Assembly: GCA_018882725.1 (NCBI GenBank)
Contig: VERK01000005.1
Span: 1 to 26,903 of the forward strand
Direction of reading: 5' to 3'
DNA length: 26,903 bases
Source of the DNA: Actinomycetota bacterium
GTDB taxonomy: Bacteria > Actinomycetota > Acidimicrobiia > Acidimicrobiales > Ilumatobacteraceae
Part shown: positions 8,320 through 14,741 of the stretch, in pieces
Position numbering within the stretch: position 1 is the stretch's first letter
Layout: each line of letters begins with the position of its first letter
Position numbers and translations under genes: made by a program
Notes under the pieces: model-generated
Seen by the model: the letters and a program-made list of their open reading frames with translations, nothing else
The model's database searches: none
Told to the model about the DNA's origin: nothing

Positions 8320-8730
8320 ATGGAGATCCAATTGCAGGTGGTGCTCGCCGACTACGCGGTCACGCACGACGGCAAGGTGATGATGGCGGGCGCGGGTTGG
8401 TCGCAGGTCGGCTCCGGAATCTTCACCAGCGCCCTCGCTCTCATGGCCAAGATCCCCTGGGACATGACCGAGAAGAGGATCCGAATCCACGCCGAACTCG
8501 TGGACGAAGACGGCCGGAACGTGCTCGTGAACTCGTCACCGCTCGCCTTCGACATCGATCTCGAGGTCGCCCGCCCTTCGCATCTGCGCCCTGGTTCCGA
8601 TGTCGATCAGAACCTGGCCATTCAGATTCCTCCCATCGCGCTGGCGCCCGGGCGTAGTTACGAATGGCGTGTCACGGTCGACGGTCGCGGTCACCGCGAG
8701 TGGAATCGCACGTTCTTCGTTCGCGAGTAG
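8320..8730 (+). CDS. DUF6941 family protein
   Basis: A 136-residue protein of unknown function. The start (MEIQLQVVLADYAVTHDGKVMMAGAGWS) matches my recollection of the DUF6941 family, which typically opens with a 'lADhA...dGKl...GgGWs' pattern. The remainder is beta-rich, with RIHAELVDEDGRNVL and a closing YEWRVTVDGRGHREWNRTFFV, suggesting a compact beta-sandwich. There is no signal peptide, membrane segment or catalytic motif. It is divergent from trmB and is followed 92 bp downstream by hsp20. No function is proposed. Confidence 0.72.
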   Translation: MEIQLQVVLADYAVTHDGKVMMAGAGWSQVGSGIFTSALALMAKIPWDMTEKRIRIHAELVDEDGRNVLVNSSPLAFDIDLEVARPSHLRPGSDVDQNLAIQIPPIALAPGRSYEWRVTVDGRGHREWNRTFFVRE

Positions 8731-8822
8731 ACCCGTCACCATTCACCGTTGCTGACGACATCGAGTCGTCCTTCGCTCCTACCTTCGGGCGTAGCGAAAC
8801 TGCCGACCGACAAGGAGTCACC

Positions 8823-9263
8823 ATGGCATCTCTGCTCAGGAAATCGATGTTCGACATGGACTGGCCGTCGTGGACCACGCTCCGCAGCCCGTTCGACCGC
8901 AACGATGGTCTGCTCGACATGATGAGCGACACTGTGATTCGCGTGGAGGAGTTCGAGCTCGACAAGAACTTCGTGATCCGGGCCGAGGTTCCCGGAATCG
9001 ACCCCGACAAGGACGTCGACTTGTCGATGACCGACGGAGTCCTGCGCCTCATGGTCCATCGCCAGAAGGAGAGCCGCGCGTCGGACGCCCGCCACTACCG
9101 CAGCGAGTTCCACTACGGATCGTTCACCCGACTGATCGTGCTTCCGGCCGGTGCGTCCGAAGACGACATCAAGGCCACGTACGAAGGCGGCATCCTCGAA
9201 GTCCGGGTTCCGATGAACGGCGCCCAGGCCAAGGAGAAGCGAATTCACATCACACAGAAGTGA
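8823..9263 (+). CDS. Hsp20/alpha-crystallin small heat-shock protein
   Basis: A 146-residue ATP-independent holdase chaperone that forms cytosolic oligomers. The alpha-crystallin domain runs from about residue 38 (VRVEEFELDKNFVIRAEVPG, written here in approximate form) to the C-terminus, with the conserved FHYGSFTRLIVLP and ATYEGGILEVRVP strands. The tail RIHITQK contains an I-x-I motif used to dock subunits. The start is the ATG at 8823, with AAGGAG 5-6 nt upstream (8812-8817); an in-frame opening to 8664 is rejected because it overlaps the DUF6941 gene and is not family-like. A possible -10 is TACCTT (8780-8785). I see neither a HAIR nor a CIRCE element upstream. It converges on the WS/DGAT gene with 14 bp between stops. 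Confidence 0.93.
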   Translation: MASLLRKSMFDMDWPSWTTLRSPFDRNDGLLDMMSDTVIRVEEFELDKNFVIRAEVPGIDPDKDVDLSMTDGVLRLMVHRQKESRASDARHYRSEFHYGSFTRLIVLPAGASEDDIKATYEGGILEVRVPMNGAQAKEKRIHITQK

Positions 9264-9277
9264 CCGCTCGAATGTGA

Positions 9278-10753
9278 TCAGGCGGGCAGGCCGAACGCGC
9301 GGCGCAGCACATCGATCTCGGCGAAGTGGAGATCGAGCAGATCCCACAGATCGGGGACGAGTTCGCGGCACGCAATGAGCCCGAAGTCGAGGCGATCGAG
9401 ATAGCTGTGCACCGTGATGTTCAACCCCATCCCGTCAGTCACGATCGACACCGGGATGTAGTTCTCCATCTGCGCACCGCTCAGGTACATGGGCGAGCGC
9501 GGGCCGGGGACATTCGAGATCACCACGTTGAACGGCAGGATGCGGGCCCGATCAGCCCACCGCAGACGCGAGGCGAGGCGCGCAGCCGCCGTGGCCAGCA
9601 CCGGTGCGGTGGCCTGGGCGCCCTGAGCGATGGTGTCGGCGGGCAGGAGTTCGAATTGCCGTTTGGCGAGTTCCATCGCTTGGTGGCACAACGCCACGCG
9701 CTCGATCGGATCGGCGCAATTGGTGGGCAGATCGGCCACGATGCCCGACACCTGATTGGTCCACGGCACCTCTTCTTCACCCGTCCGCGTGGACACCGGA
9801 ACCATCGCGCGTAGCGGTCGATCGGGCAGTGCGTCGTGACCGATCAAGTACTCGCGCAGTGCACCGGTGCAGATGGCCATCACGATGTCGTTGACCGTGC
9901 CACCTGAGGCCGCCTTGAGTTCCTTCAGCGTGTCGAGCGATGTCGAGCGCATGGCGAAACGGCGATGCGCGGTGATTGTCTTGTTCCACGGAGTCGGTGG
10001 TGCCGGGGTGAGCGGCAGAGTGACACGATCGATGTCGGCCGACCGCTCGGTCGGAATGCGACGCGTGATCGAACGCACGGTCTTGCGCACCTGACGTGTG
10101 AGATCGCTGGCCGAAGCCAATCCCAACGAGTCGACGACTCCTTGCGTGACCCGCAGCTGTAGCCGAAGCGCCTTCACGGGATTGGACGCGAGTTTGGCCA
10201 TCGCACGGCGAACCAACTCGGTTTCGCTCACGGGTTCATCCTCAGGCAGCGGAACCGGCGTGAGGTCGGGCTTGGCATCGGGAGACGAGTCGGTGAGCAT
10301 GTTGAGCATCACGACACCGGCGCCACCGTCGATCGACGAGTGGTGGAACTTCGTCATCAGCGCCCACCGACCATCGCTCAATCCTTCGATGACGTAGACC
10401 TCCCACAGTGGGCGCTTTCGGTCGAGGGCGCGACCGAAGATGCGCGCAACCTGTTCGGCCAACTGCGCTTCAGTTCCCGGCGGCGCCAAGCCGAGATGGC
10501 GCACGTGGTAGTCGAGGTCGAAGTCGTCGTCGACGATCCAGTACGGATGGTCGAGGCCGAGCGGAACGTCGAGCAACTTCTCGTGCAGTGGCCCGACTCG
10601 ACCCGACAGTGCCTCGAAACGTTCGTACACCGTCTTGTACGGGTCGAAATCATCCGAAGGACGGCTATAGAGAGCCAGTCCGGATACATGCCCGAACGTC
10701 GTGGACGTCTCGAGATGCAAGAAAGTTGCATCGAGCCCCGACAGTTGCCTCAT
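9278..10753 (-). CDS. WS/DGAT acyltransferase (wax ester synthase/diacylglycerol acyltransferase)
   Basis: This 491-residue enzyme transfers acyl groups from acyl-CoA to diacylglycerol or fatty alcohols, making storage lipids at the inner face of the membrane. The N-terminus MRQLSGLDATFLHLET is the family opening. The catalytic HHxxxDG motif is HHSSIDG at residues 137-143. Later landmarks are the VNDIVMAICTGALREYL, PVSTRT and NVVISNVPGP blocks of the condensation-like C-terminal half. The frame stays open to 11131, but that extension would overlap the LuxR gene and is not homologous. The ATG at 10753 is supported by TACGGT exactly 6 nt upstream. It lies 41 bp downstream of the LuxR-type gene on the same strand, so partial co-transcription is possible. 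Confidence 0.95.
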   Translation of the reverse strand: MRQLSGLDATFLHLETSTTFGHVSGLALYSRPSDDFDPYKTVYERFEALSGRVGPLHEKLLDVPLGLDHPYWIVDDDFDLDYHVRHLGLAPPGTEAQLAEQVARIFGRALDRKRPLWEVYVIEGLSDGRWALMTKFHHSSIDGGAGVVMLNMLTDSSPDAKPDLTPVPLPEDEPVSETELVRRAMAKLASNPVKALRLQLRVTQGVVDSLGLASASDLTRQVRKTVRSITRRIPTERSADIDRVTLPLTPAPPTPWNKTITAHRRFAMRSTSLDTLKELKAASGGTVNDIVMAICTGALREYLIGHDALPDRPLRAMVPVSTRTGEEEVPWTNQVSGIVADLPTNCADPIERVALCHQAMELAKRQFELLPADTIAQGAQATAPVLATAAARLASRLRWADRARILPFNVVISNVPGPRSPMYLSGAQMENYIPVSIVTDGMGLNITVHSYLDRLDFGLIACRELVPDLWDLLDLHFAEIDVLRRAFGLPA

Positions 10754-10759
10754 GGGGGA

Positions 10760-10765
10760 ACCGTA
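10760..10765 (-). promoter_or_regulatory. Leaderless -10 box of the WS/DGAT gene
   Basis: On the minus strand TACGGT, then TCCCCC (6 nt), then ATG at 10753. It gives the acyltransferase its own promoter inside the short gap after the LuxR gene and rules out the longer open frame. Confidence 0.6.
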
Positions 10766-10794
10766 CCCCTCGTTTGCGGAAATGCCGAGTCGAA

Positions 10795-11460
10795 TCAGGA
10801 CGGTCGAGGGCGGCGCTCGATTCCGAGGGAGATGCGTTTGAGGAGGTTCTGGTGGGTGAAGACCCACGCCATCTGCGTTCGGTTCGAAAGGCCGAACCGG
10901 ATGAGCATGTGGCTGACCCGGTTCCTCACCGTCTGCGAGGACATGTACACCGACTCGGCGATCTCCTGATCGGACAGCCCGATGGCGATCAGACACAGGA
11001 TTTCTTCGTCGGTCGAGTCGCGCGGGACCAGTTGAAGGTCGTCGACACGGGGCGGGCGACTGACCGCACTCCAGAGCGGATCGTTGTCCAGGGCTGAGTG
11101 TCCGTCGGCCACGGCCAGTAGCCGACGACACAACGACTCCGAATCGGCCCCCAGGTCGACCACGTCGGCAAAGCCCGCGTGAGCGGTTTCGATCTTGTCG
11201 ACGTTCGTCACCGGGTGACTACCAATGACCACCCGGGCATCCGGACACGAGCCCTGACGCAGGTAGTCCCGAAGCAGGAAGGACATGTCGAGCATCAGAC
11301 GATGGACCAGAACCACATCGGGTCGGAAGCGGGCAATCGTTGCCACCACCTCCGAGGTCATCATCCACGGGTCGAAGCTCTCGAGCGAGCCGACCGACCG
11401 CAGTCCATCAGCCAGCTCGGGTCGTTGGTCGAGGATCAACTGGCCGACCAGGACTTTCAC
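10795..11460 (-). CDS. LuxR-type transcriptional regulator with degenerate receiver domain
   Basis: A 221-residue protein. Residues 150-200 form a clear LuxR/NarL helix-turn-helix (STDEEILCLIAIGLSDQEIAES, given here only to mark it, and VRNRVSHMLIRFGLSNRTQMA after it). The N-terminal 120 residues look like a CheY-type receiver (VLVGQLILDQRPEL, RPDVVLVHRLMLD, DARVVIGSHP, GFADVVDLGA). However, the acidic pair after beta-1 is replaced (Gly-Gln) and the phospho-acceptor position in DVVLVH is His53, not Asp. It therefore probably works without phosphorylation, or through another ligand. The start is a GTG at 11460 without a clear Shine-Dalgarno or -10. Its position directly upstream of WS/DGAT on the same strand makes a role in lipid storage control plausible but unproven. 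No sensor kinase is adjacent. Confidence 0.82.
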   Translation of the reverse strand: MKVLVGQLILDQRPELADGLRSVGSLESFDPWMMTSEVVATIARFRPDVVLVHRLMLDMSFLLRDYLRQGSCPDARVVIGSHPVTNVDKIETAHAGFADVVDLGADSESLCRRLLAVADGHSALDNDPLWSAVSRPPRVDDLQLVPRDSTDEEILCLIAIGLSDQEIAESVYMSSQTVRNRVSHMLIRFGLSNRTQMAWVFTHQNLLKRISLGIERRPRPS

Positions 11461-11619
11461 GACGCACGCCGATCATCGACTCCGATCAACATCGGAGCAG
11501 GTTCGACACCCACGGAAGTTGGTTATCAAAACTGCGTGGCTCAACAGGAGGTACAAACGTACTTCTACGAACAACTCACACTGTTAAGGCCCGGCGGTGC
11601 AGCCGACCGAACGATTCAC
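11461..11619. other. Intergenic stretch between the LuxR gene and tRNA-Gly
   Basis: These 159 bp hold no credible coding frame. I see no strong terminator hairpin with a T-run after the tRNA and no clear promoter for the LuxR gene. Confidence 0.5.
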
Positions 11620-11695
11620 TGGAGCGGACGACGGGATTCGAACCCGCGACCCTCACCTTGGCAAGGTGATGCTCTACCAACTGAGCCACGTCCGC
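11620..11695 (-). tRNA. tRNA-Gly (anticodon GCC)
   Basis: A complete cloverleaf on the minus strand. The acceptor stem GCGGACG/CGTCCGC has 7 perfect pairs. The D-stem is GCTC/GAGC. The anticodon stem TCACC/GGTGA closes the loop TTGCCAA, with anticodon GCC at 11660-11662. The T-arm GCGGG-TTCGAAT-CCCGT has one G-T pair. The discriminator is T and CCA is encoded (11620-11622). It reads GGC (and GGU), the main Gly codons in a GC-rich genome. A possible promoter -10 is TAGTGT at 11706-11711, about 10 nt upstream. Confidence 0.97.
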
Positions 11696-11749
11696 AGCAC
11701 CCGGAACACTATCGCCGTGCCCCGTCGGCAACACCTGGCCGCGGCCGGG

Positions 11750-12649
11750 TCACGGTGCTTCCAGAGCGTCCGCCCGCGACCGACCCCACACCGTGCCGGC
11801 GAGGCCGCCCAGCACCAAGGCGGCCCCGATCACCTTGTTCCAACCCAGCGACTGGTCGTAGATGAGCCAGGCCCCGACTACCGACACGACCGGGCCCAGC
11901 AACGTGAGCAACGACGTCACCGTCGCGTCGAGATGCCGGCTGGCCCAGGTGACGAGACCGTGACCCACAAGACCGGGCCCGAGGATCATTCCCCCGAGCA
12001 AGAGAAAGTCCTTCCCGTTCACCGACGTGAGATCGTCGGACGCGACGAGGCACCACGGCGTGATCACGATCGAGCCGACGAGGAAGACTCCGGACAAGAA
12101 CGTCCAGCCGTCGATACCGGCGTCACGCGTGCGCTTCAAAATGATGAAGTACACGGTCCAACACGTCACGTTGACGAGAGCGAATGCATCACCCTTGAGC
12201 GACGCGCCGTCGCTGTTCGAGCCGACGAGCACGACCAGCACCAATCCGAACAACGAGACCAATGCGAAAGGGAGCCGACGCAATTCGGTGCGCTCCCCCA
12301 AGAGTCGTCCGAGGCCGAGCACCATGAGAGCAGGCGTGAGATGCGAGATCAACGTGGCGGCGGCGATCGACGTGGTTCGCGCCGCCTGGAACCCGAACAT
12401 CATCGACAGCCCGAAGAACACACCGGGCACCACGCATTTCTTCAGCACAGCGAGCGTCATGGGCTGGCCCCACACACGAGCGGCCACGAACATGACCGGA
12501 GTGCCCAACCACATGCGATAGAGAGCAACAGTCGTGCCGTCGACGCTCATTCCGCGCACCATCAACGGGCCGAGACCCCACGCAACCACGGCGAGGAGGA
12601 CGGCCGGAACGGCGACGTCGTTCGATTCGCGACTGGCGGCGAGGGTCAC
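11750..12649 (-). CDS. EamA/DMT-family membrane transporter
   Basis: A 299-residue integral membrane protein with about ten hydrophobic helices in two EamA repeats. Landmarks are VLLAVVAWGLGPLMVRGM and the LISHLTPALMVLGLGRLLGE end of repeat one, and LVNVTCWTVYFIILKR, SLLTLLGPVVSVVGAWLI and IGAALVLGGLAGTVW in repeat two. Drug/metabolite transporters of this type export amino acids, purines or other small metabolites; the substrate cannot be inferred. The GTG start at 12649 overlaps the stop of the upstream 73-aa gene by 4 nt (GTGA), so translation is very likely coupled. The palindrome GGCCGCGGCC (11737-11746) lies just past the stop. Confidence 0.87.
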   Translation of the reverse strand: MTLAASRESNDVAVPAVLLAVVAWGLGPLMVRGMSVDGTTVALYRMWLGTPVMFVAARVWGQPMTLAVLKKCVVPGVFFGLSMMFGFQAARTTSIAAATLISHLTPALMVLGLGRLLGERTELRRLPFALVSLFGLVLVVLVGSNSDGASLKGDAFALVNVTCWTVYFIILKRTRDAGIDGWTFLSGVFLVGSIVITPWCLVASDDLTSVNGKDFLLLGGMILGPGLVGHGLVTWASRHLDATVTSLLTLLGPVVSVVGAWLIYDQSLGWNKVIGAALVLGGLAGTVWGRSRADALEAP

Positions 12650-12867
12650 GAGGCCTTCGGACGCAAATCGACCCGGAGGACGAGTACTCCGTCCTCGATG
12701 GTCGCCTGCGCGTCACCGATGATCGCGAAGTCCTGGAAATCGCGCTGCGCGTTCTCGATGAACAACTGGCGTTCCTCGCCAGCCACCGGCGGAAGAGGGC
12801 GCTTCTTGACGGCGGCAGCCCGGTCGCGGAACCTCTGGAGCATCGCATCGAGATCGAGTTCGGCCAT
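12646..12867 (-). CDS. 73-aa conserved-looking small protein, coupled to the EamA transporter
   Basis: A short soluble protein. The first half is a charged helix (LDAMLQRFRDRAAAVKKRPLPP) and the second half an alpha/beta segment (QRDFQDFAIIGDAQATIEDGVLVLRVDL). The DYQDF/AIIGDA-type centre and clean codon use make it a credible gene, but I do not recognise a named family. It starts at the ATG at 12867. GGAGGT directly abuts the ATG, too close to act as a ribosome site, while TACCGT is exactly 6 nt upstream, so a leaderless message is likely. Its TGA overlaps the GTG of the EamA transporter, linking the two in one operon. Confidence 0.7.
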   Translation of the reverse strand: MAELDLDAMLQRFRDRAAAVKKRPLPPVAGEERQLFIENAQRDFQDFAIIGDAQATIEDGVLVLRVDLRPKAS

Positions 12868-12873
12868 ACCTCC

Positions 12874-12879
12874 ACGGTA
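12874..12879 (-). promoter_or_regulatory. Leaderless -10 box of the 73-aa gene/EamA operon
   Basis: On the minus strand TACCGT, then GGAGGT (6 nt), then ATG at 12867. The GGAGGT between them looks like a Shine-Dalgarno but has zero spacing, so it is better explained as spacer. Confidence 0.6.
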
Positions 12880-12887
12880 GACCGCGC

Positions 12888-12904
12888 GCCGGCCGTGAGC
12901 CGGC
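12888..12904 (-). terminator. GC hairpin after the 170-aa membrane protein gene
   Basis: GCCGGC-cgtga-GCCGGC is a 6-bp all-GC stem with a 5-nt loop. It sits 16 bp past the stop of the minus-strand gene at 12921 and before the next promoter. There is no T-run on that strand, so intrinsic termination is uncertain. Confidence 0.35.
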
Positions 12905-12920
12905 TTCTCGACGGCGACGC

Positions 12921-13433
12921 TCAGTGACCGAGCAGCGGATCGATGGGCGACGAACTTCCGCGTTCGATCGGACCCGAGTTGACCGGATCGGCGTCGTAGA
13001 GGTCGGAGTCCTCGTCCAAGTCGTCGAACAAACCATCACCCGTCTCGATGACGGGCACGTCGGGAGCGAAGTCGATGTCGGCCGGAATCTCGTCATCGAC
13101 CGCAACGACTTCGACCGCTGACACATCACTGACCACGGCGTTGGCTGACGGCTCGTCGGCAACGGGCTCGAGGACGGCGACAGCCGCACCCGGCCTGGCC
13201 ACATCGAGAGCCTGACGACGTTCGATGGCGGTGCCCGCACGCCAACGCTTCGAGCTCATCACCACCAGTGGTGCCAGGGCCTCCGGGTCAGGGCGCGTGG
13301 AGCGCCAGAACCACACGGTGATGCCCGTGAGAGCGAACCCGGCCGCCACCAACCCGACGGCCACCACCAACACAACGATCGAACTTCCGGTGTCGCCGAC
13401 GGAGCGGGTGTCGATGCCGGCCAACCAGGTCAC
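12921..13433 (-). CDS. Single-pass membrane protein with acidic cytoplasmic tail, unknown function
   Basis: A 170-residue protein. A short polar N-terminus is followed by one hydrophobic span (about residues 18-44, SIVVLVVAVGLVAAGF then LTGITVWFW), then RSTRPDPEALAPL and a basic SSKRWRAGTAIERRQ patch. The last 100 residues are low-complexity and strongly acidic (ETGDGLFDDLDEDSDLYDADP). Positive residues after the span suggest the tail is cytoplasmic. I do not recognise a family. The GTG start at 13433 is supported by CATAAT exactly 6 nt upstream. A scaffold or membrane-anchor role would be guesswork. Confidence 0.68.
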   Translation of the reverse strand: MTWLAGIDTRSVGDTGSSIVVLVVAVGLVAAGFALTGITVWFWRSTRPDPEALAPLVVMSSKRWRAGTAIERRQALDVARPGAAVAVLEPVADEPSANAVVSDVSAVEVVAVDDEIPADIDFAPDVPVIETGDGLFDDLDEDSDLYDADPVNSGPIERGSSSPIDPLLGH

Positions 13434-13439
13434 CCCGCC

Positions 13440-13445
13440 ATTATG
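13440..13445 (-). promoter_or_regulatory. Leaderless -10 box of the 170-aa membrane protein gene
   Basis: CATAAT (5 of 6 match to TATAAT), then GGCGGG (6 nt), then GTG at 13433 on the minus strand. It decides the GTG start. Confidence 0.6.
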
Positions 13446-13493
13446 TCGGGCGCCAGCCGTGCTGAACCCCCGATCGAGCCCGGAAGGTGATCG

Positions 13494-14252
13494 TCAGCGT
13501 TGGTGCTTCGGACACCAAAAGGTCGTGCGTCCGCCCACCGTCGCCCGACTCAGAATCACACCGTCACGCGGACACGCGGAGCCGGGAACACGCAACTCCA
13601 CGCTCAAACGACCGGCATGACTACCCCCACGCCGAGCCAGTTGTGGAAGCACCGCTCGCATCCTTGTGTGAATGAGGTCGACGCATGCGGCATCGAGTTT
13701 CGTGCGACGCGGGTCGACATCGGCCCGCCACAAGATCTCGTCCACCAACATGTTGCCCAGACCCGCCACCGACGATTGATCGAGTAGCACCGCCTTGATC
13801 GGCGCATTGCGACCGACCACTCGTTCGCGAAATTGCTGCTTCGTGATCGTCAACGCATCGGGCCCCAGACCCTCACCGTGACGGGTGGGCTGCACCCGGG
13901 CGAAACGTCGAGGGTCGCTGATGTACATGAAGCCTTTCCCGAACGAGAGTCCGAAACGGATCCAGCGCGAATCATCCGAGGCCGCGTACGACAGTTCGTC
14001 GATGGGTGACCGGCCGTCCACGATGATTCGGCCCGACATGCCGAAGTGGAGATCGACGGCCAGCGATGACGTATGCAGTGTGAGCACCTTGCCAAGGCGC
14101 GTCACGTCGGTGATGCGCCTACCTTCCAGGGCCCGAACGACGTCCGGTTCGCCCACCACCAACGAGTCGAGATGCGTCACGCGCGTCACCCGGCGTCCGA
14201 TCACGCGACGGGCCGCCTCGGCGTACATCTCCACTTCGAGGATCTCGGGCAC
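13494..14252 (-). CDS. Fpg/Nei-family DNA glycosylase (MutM-like)
   Basis: A 252-residue bifunctional DNA glycosylase/AP lyase for oxidised bases. With the GTG at 14252 as start the protein begins MPEILEVE, placing the catalytic Pro2 (Schiff base) and Glu3 correctly; Lys55 in RLGKVL matches the conserved beta-hairpin Lys (Lys57 in E. coli Fpg). DLHFGMSGR, YISDPRRFARV and the H2TH segment VAGLGNMLVDEILWRADVDP follow. The C-terminal zinc finger is unusual: C227-x2-D230 and C247-x2-H250 replace the four Cys of classical Fpg. The frame is open to 14471, but any longer form would destroy the Pro2 nucleophile. GACAAT stands exactly 6 nt before the GTG. Confidence 0.9.
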   Translation of the reverse strand: MPEILEVEMYAEAARRVIGRRVTRVTHLDSLVVGEPDVVRALEGRRITDVTRLGKVLTLHTSSLAVDLHFGMSGRIIVDGRSPIDELSYAASDDSRWIRFGLSFGKGFMYISDPRRFARVQPTRHGEGLGPDALTITKQQFRERVVGRNAPIKAVLLDQSSVAGLGNMLVDEILWRADVDPRRTKLDAACVDLIHTRMRAVLPQLARRGGSHAGRLSVELRVPGSACPRDGVILSRATVGGRTTFWCPKHQR

Positions 14253-14258
14253 GACTCC

Positions 14259-14264
14259 ATTGTC
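14259..14264 (-). promoter_or_regulatory. Leaderless -10 box of the Fpg/Nei gene
   Basis: GACAAT, then GGAGTC (6 nt), then GTG at 14252 on the minus strand. It agrees with the Pro2 start chosen on biochemical grounds, an independent check of the leaderless rule. Confidence 0.58.
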
Positions 14265-14321
14265 GGTCGGACTCGGCAACGTCGTCACATCGGCGACGAA
14301 CCGAACAGCGGTGCCATGTGA

Positions 14322-14327
14322 GACAAT
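14322..14327 (+). promoter_or_regulatory. Leaderless -10 box of the 126-aa protein gene
   Basis: GACAAT, then GAGCAC (6 nt), then GTG at 14334. The hexamer and spacing are identical to those of the divergent Fpg/Nei gene 58 bp away. Confidence 0.58.
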
Positions 14328-14333
14328 GAGCAC

Positions 14334-14714
14334 GTGACCGACACGCTCATCGGCATCTTCGGAATCGCCGGCTGCATCGCCATGCTGTGGGGTGCGTCGC
14401 GGATCGAACCGCACTGGGTCAGCAAGGACGGACGACGTTTCGTCTGCCGGGTCCAAACCCTGGGTGCCCACGATCTCCCGGACGGTCCGTGGCGTGAGAT
14501 GCGCGCCTTCGTCGACGGATCGAGCGTCGTATTGGGTTCGCGTTCGCGCCGAGCCAAGCGCCTGAGTGGCGCCTACCGGGTAGCCGGCCGGGCCCCCGAG
14601 TCACCGGGCAACAGGGCGATCTTCGTGCTCCAGGGCGACGCGCGTCTTCTCGTGCGCATTCCGGCCAAGAGTCGGGCGACCGGCACTCTCGACTCACTCG
14701 TCACCGCCCCCTGA
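14334..14714 (+). CDS. 126-aa N-terminally anchored protein, unknown function
   Basis: Residues 4-20 (TLIGIFGIAGCIAMLWG) form one hydrophobic span, followed by SRIEPHWVSKDGRRFVCRVQ and a basic, beta-rich domain with PWREMRAFVDGSSVVLGSR and AIFVLQGDARLLVRIP. The arrangement (short anchor, then a small cytosolic beta domain) recalls DUF2550-like actinobacterial proteins, but I cannot confirm membership. The start is the GTG at 14334, from the -10 at 14322. It shares an 81-bp divergent promoter region with the Fpg/Nei gene and converges on metX. Confidence 0.65.
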   Translation: MTDTLIGIFGIAGCIAMLWGASRIEPHWVSKDGRRFVCRVQTLGAHDLPDGPWREMRAFVDGSSVVLGSRSRRAKRLSGAYRVAGRAPESPGNRAIFVLQGDARLLVRIPAKSRATGTLDSLVTAP

Positions 14715-14715
14715 A

Positions 14716-14732
14716 CGCGCCGCTTCAGCGCG
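14716..14732. terminator. Small hairpin between convergent stops
   Basis: CGCGC-cgcttca-GCGCG has a 5-bp stem and 7-nt loop. It lies between the stops of the 126-aa gene and metX and could serve both strands. No T-run is present. Confidence 0.3.
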
Positions 14733-14741
14733 GAGCACGAC

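Noticed and set aside
8740..8822. HAIR or CIRCE heat-shock operator before hsp20
   Set aside because: No CTTGAGT/ACTCAAG pair or 9-bp CIRCE arms can be found.
9278..11131. Long 617-codon form of the WS/DGAT gene
   Set aside because: The extra N-terminus overlaps the LuxR gene, is not family-like, and lies upstream of the leaderless promoter at 10760.
11597..12880. 427-codon plus-strand open frame
   Set aside because: It runs antisense through tRNA-Gly and the EamA transporter, is rich in His/Arg/Glu without any fold pattern, and has no promoter or ribosome site.
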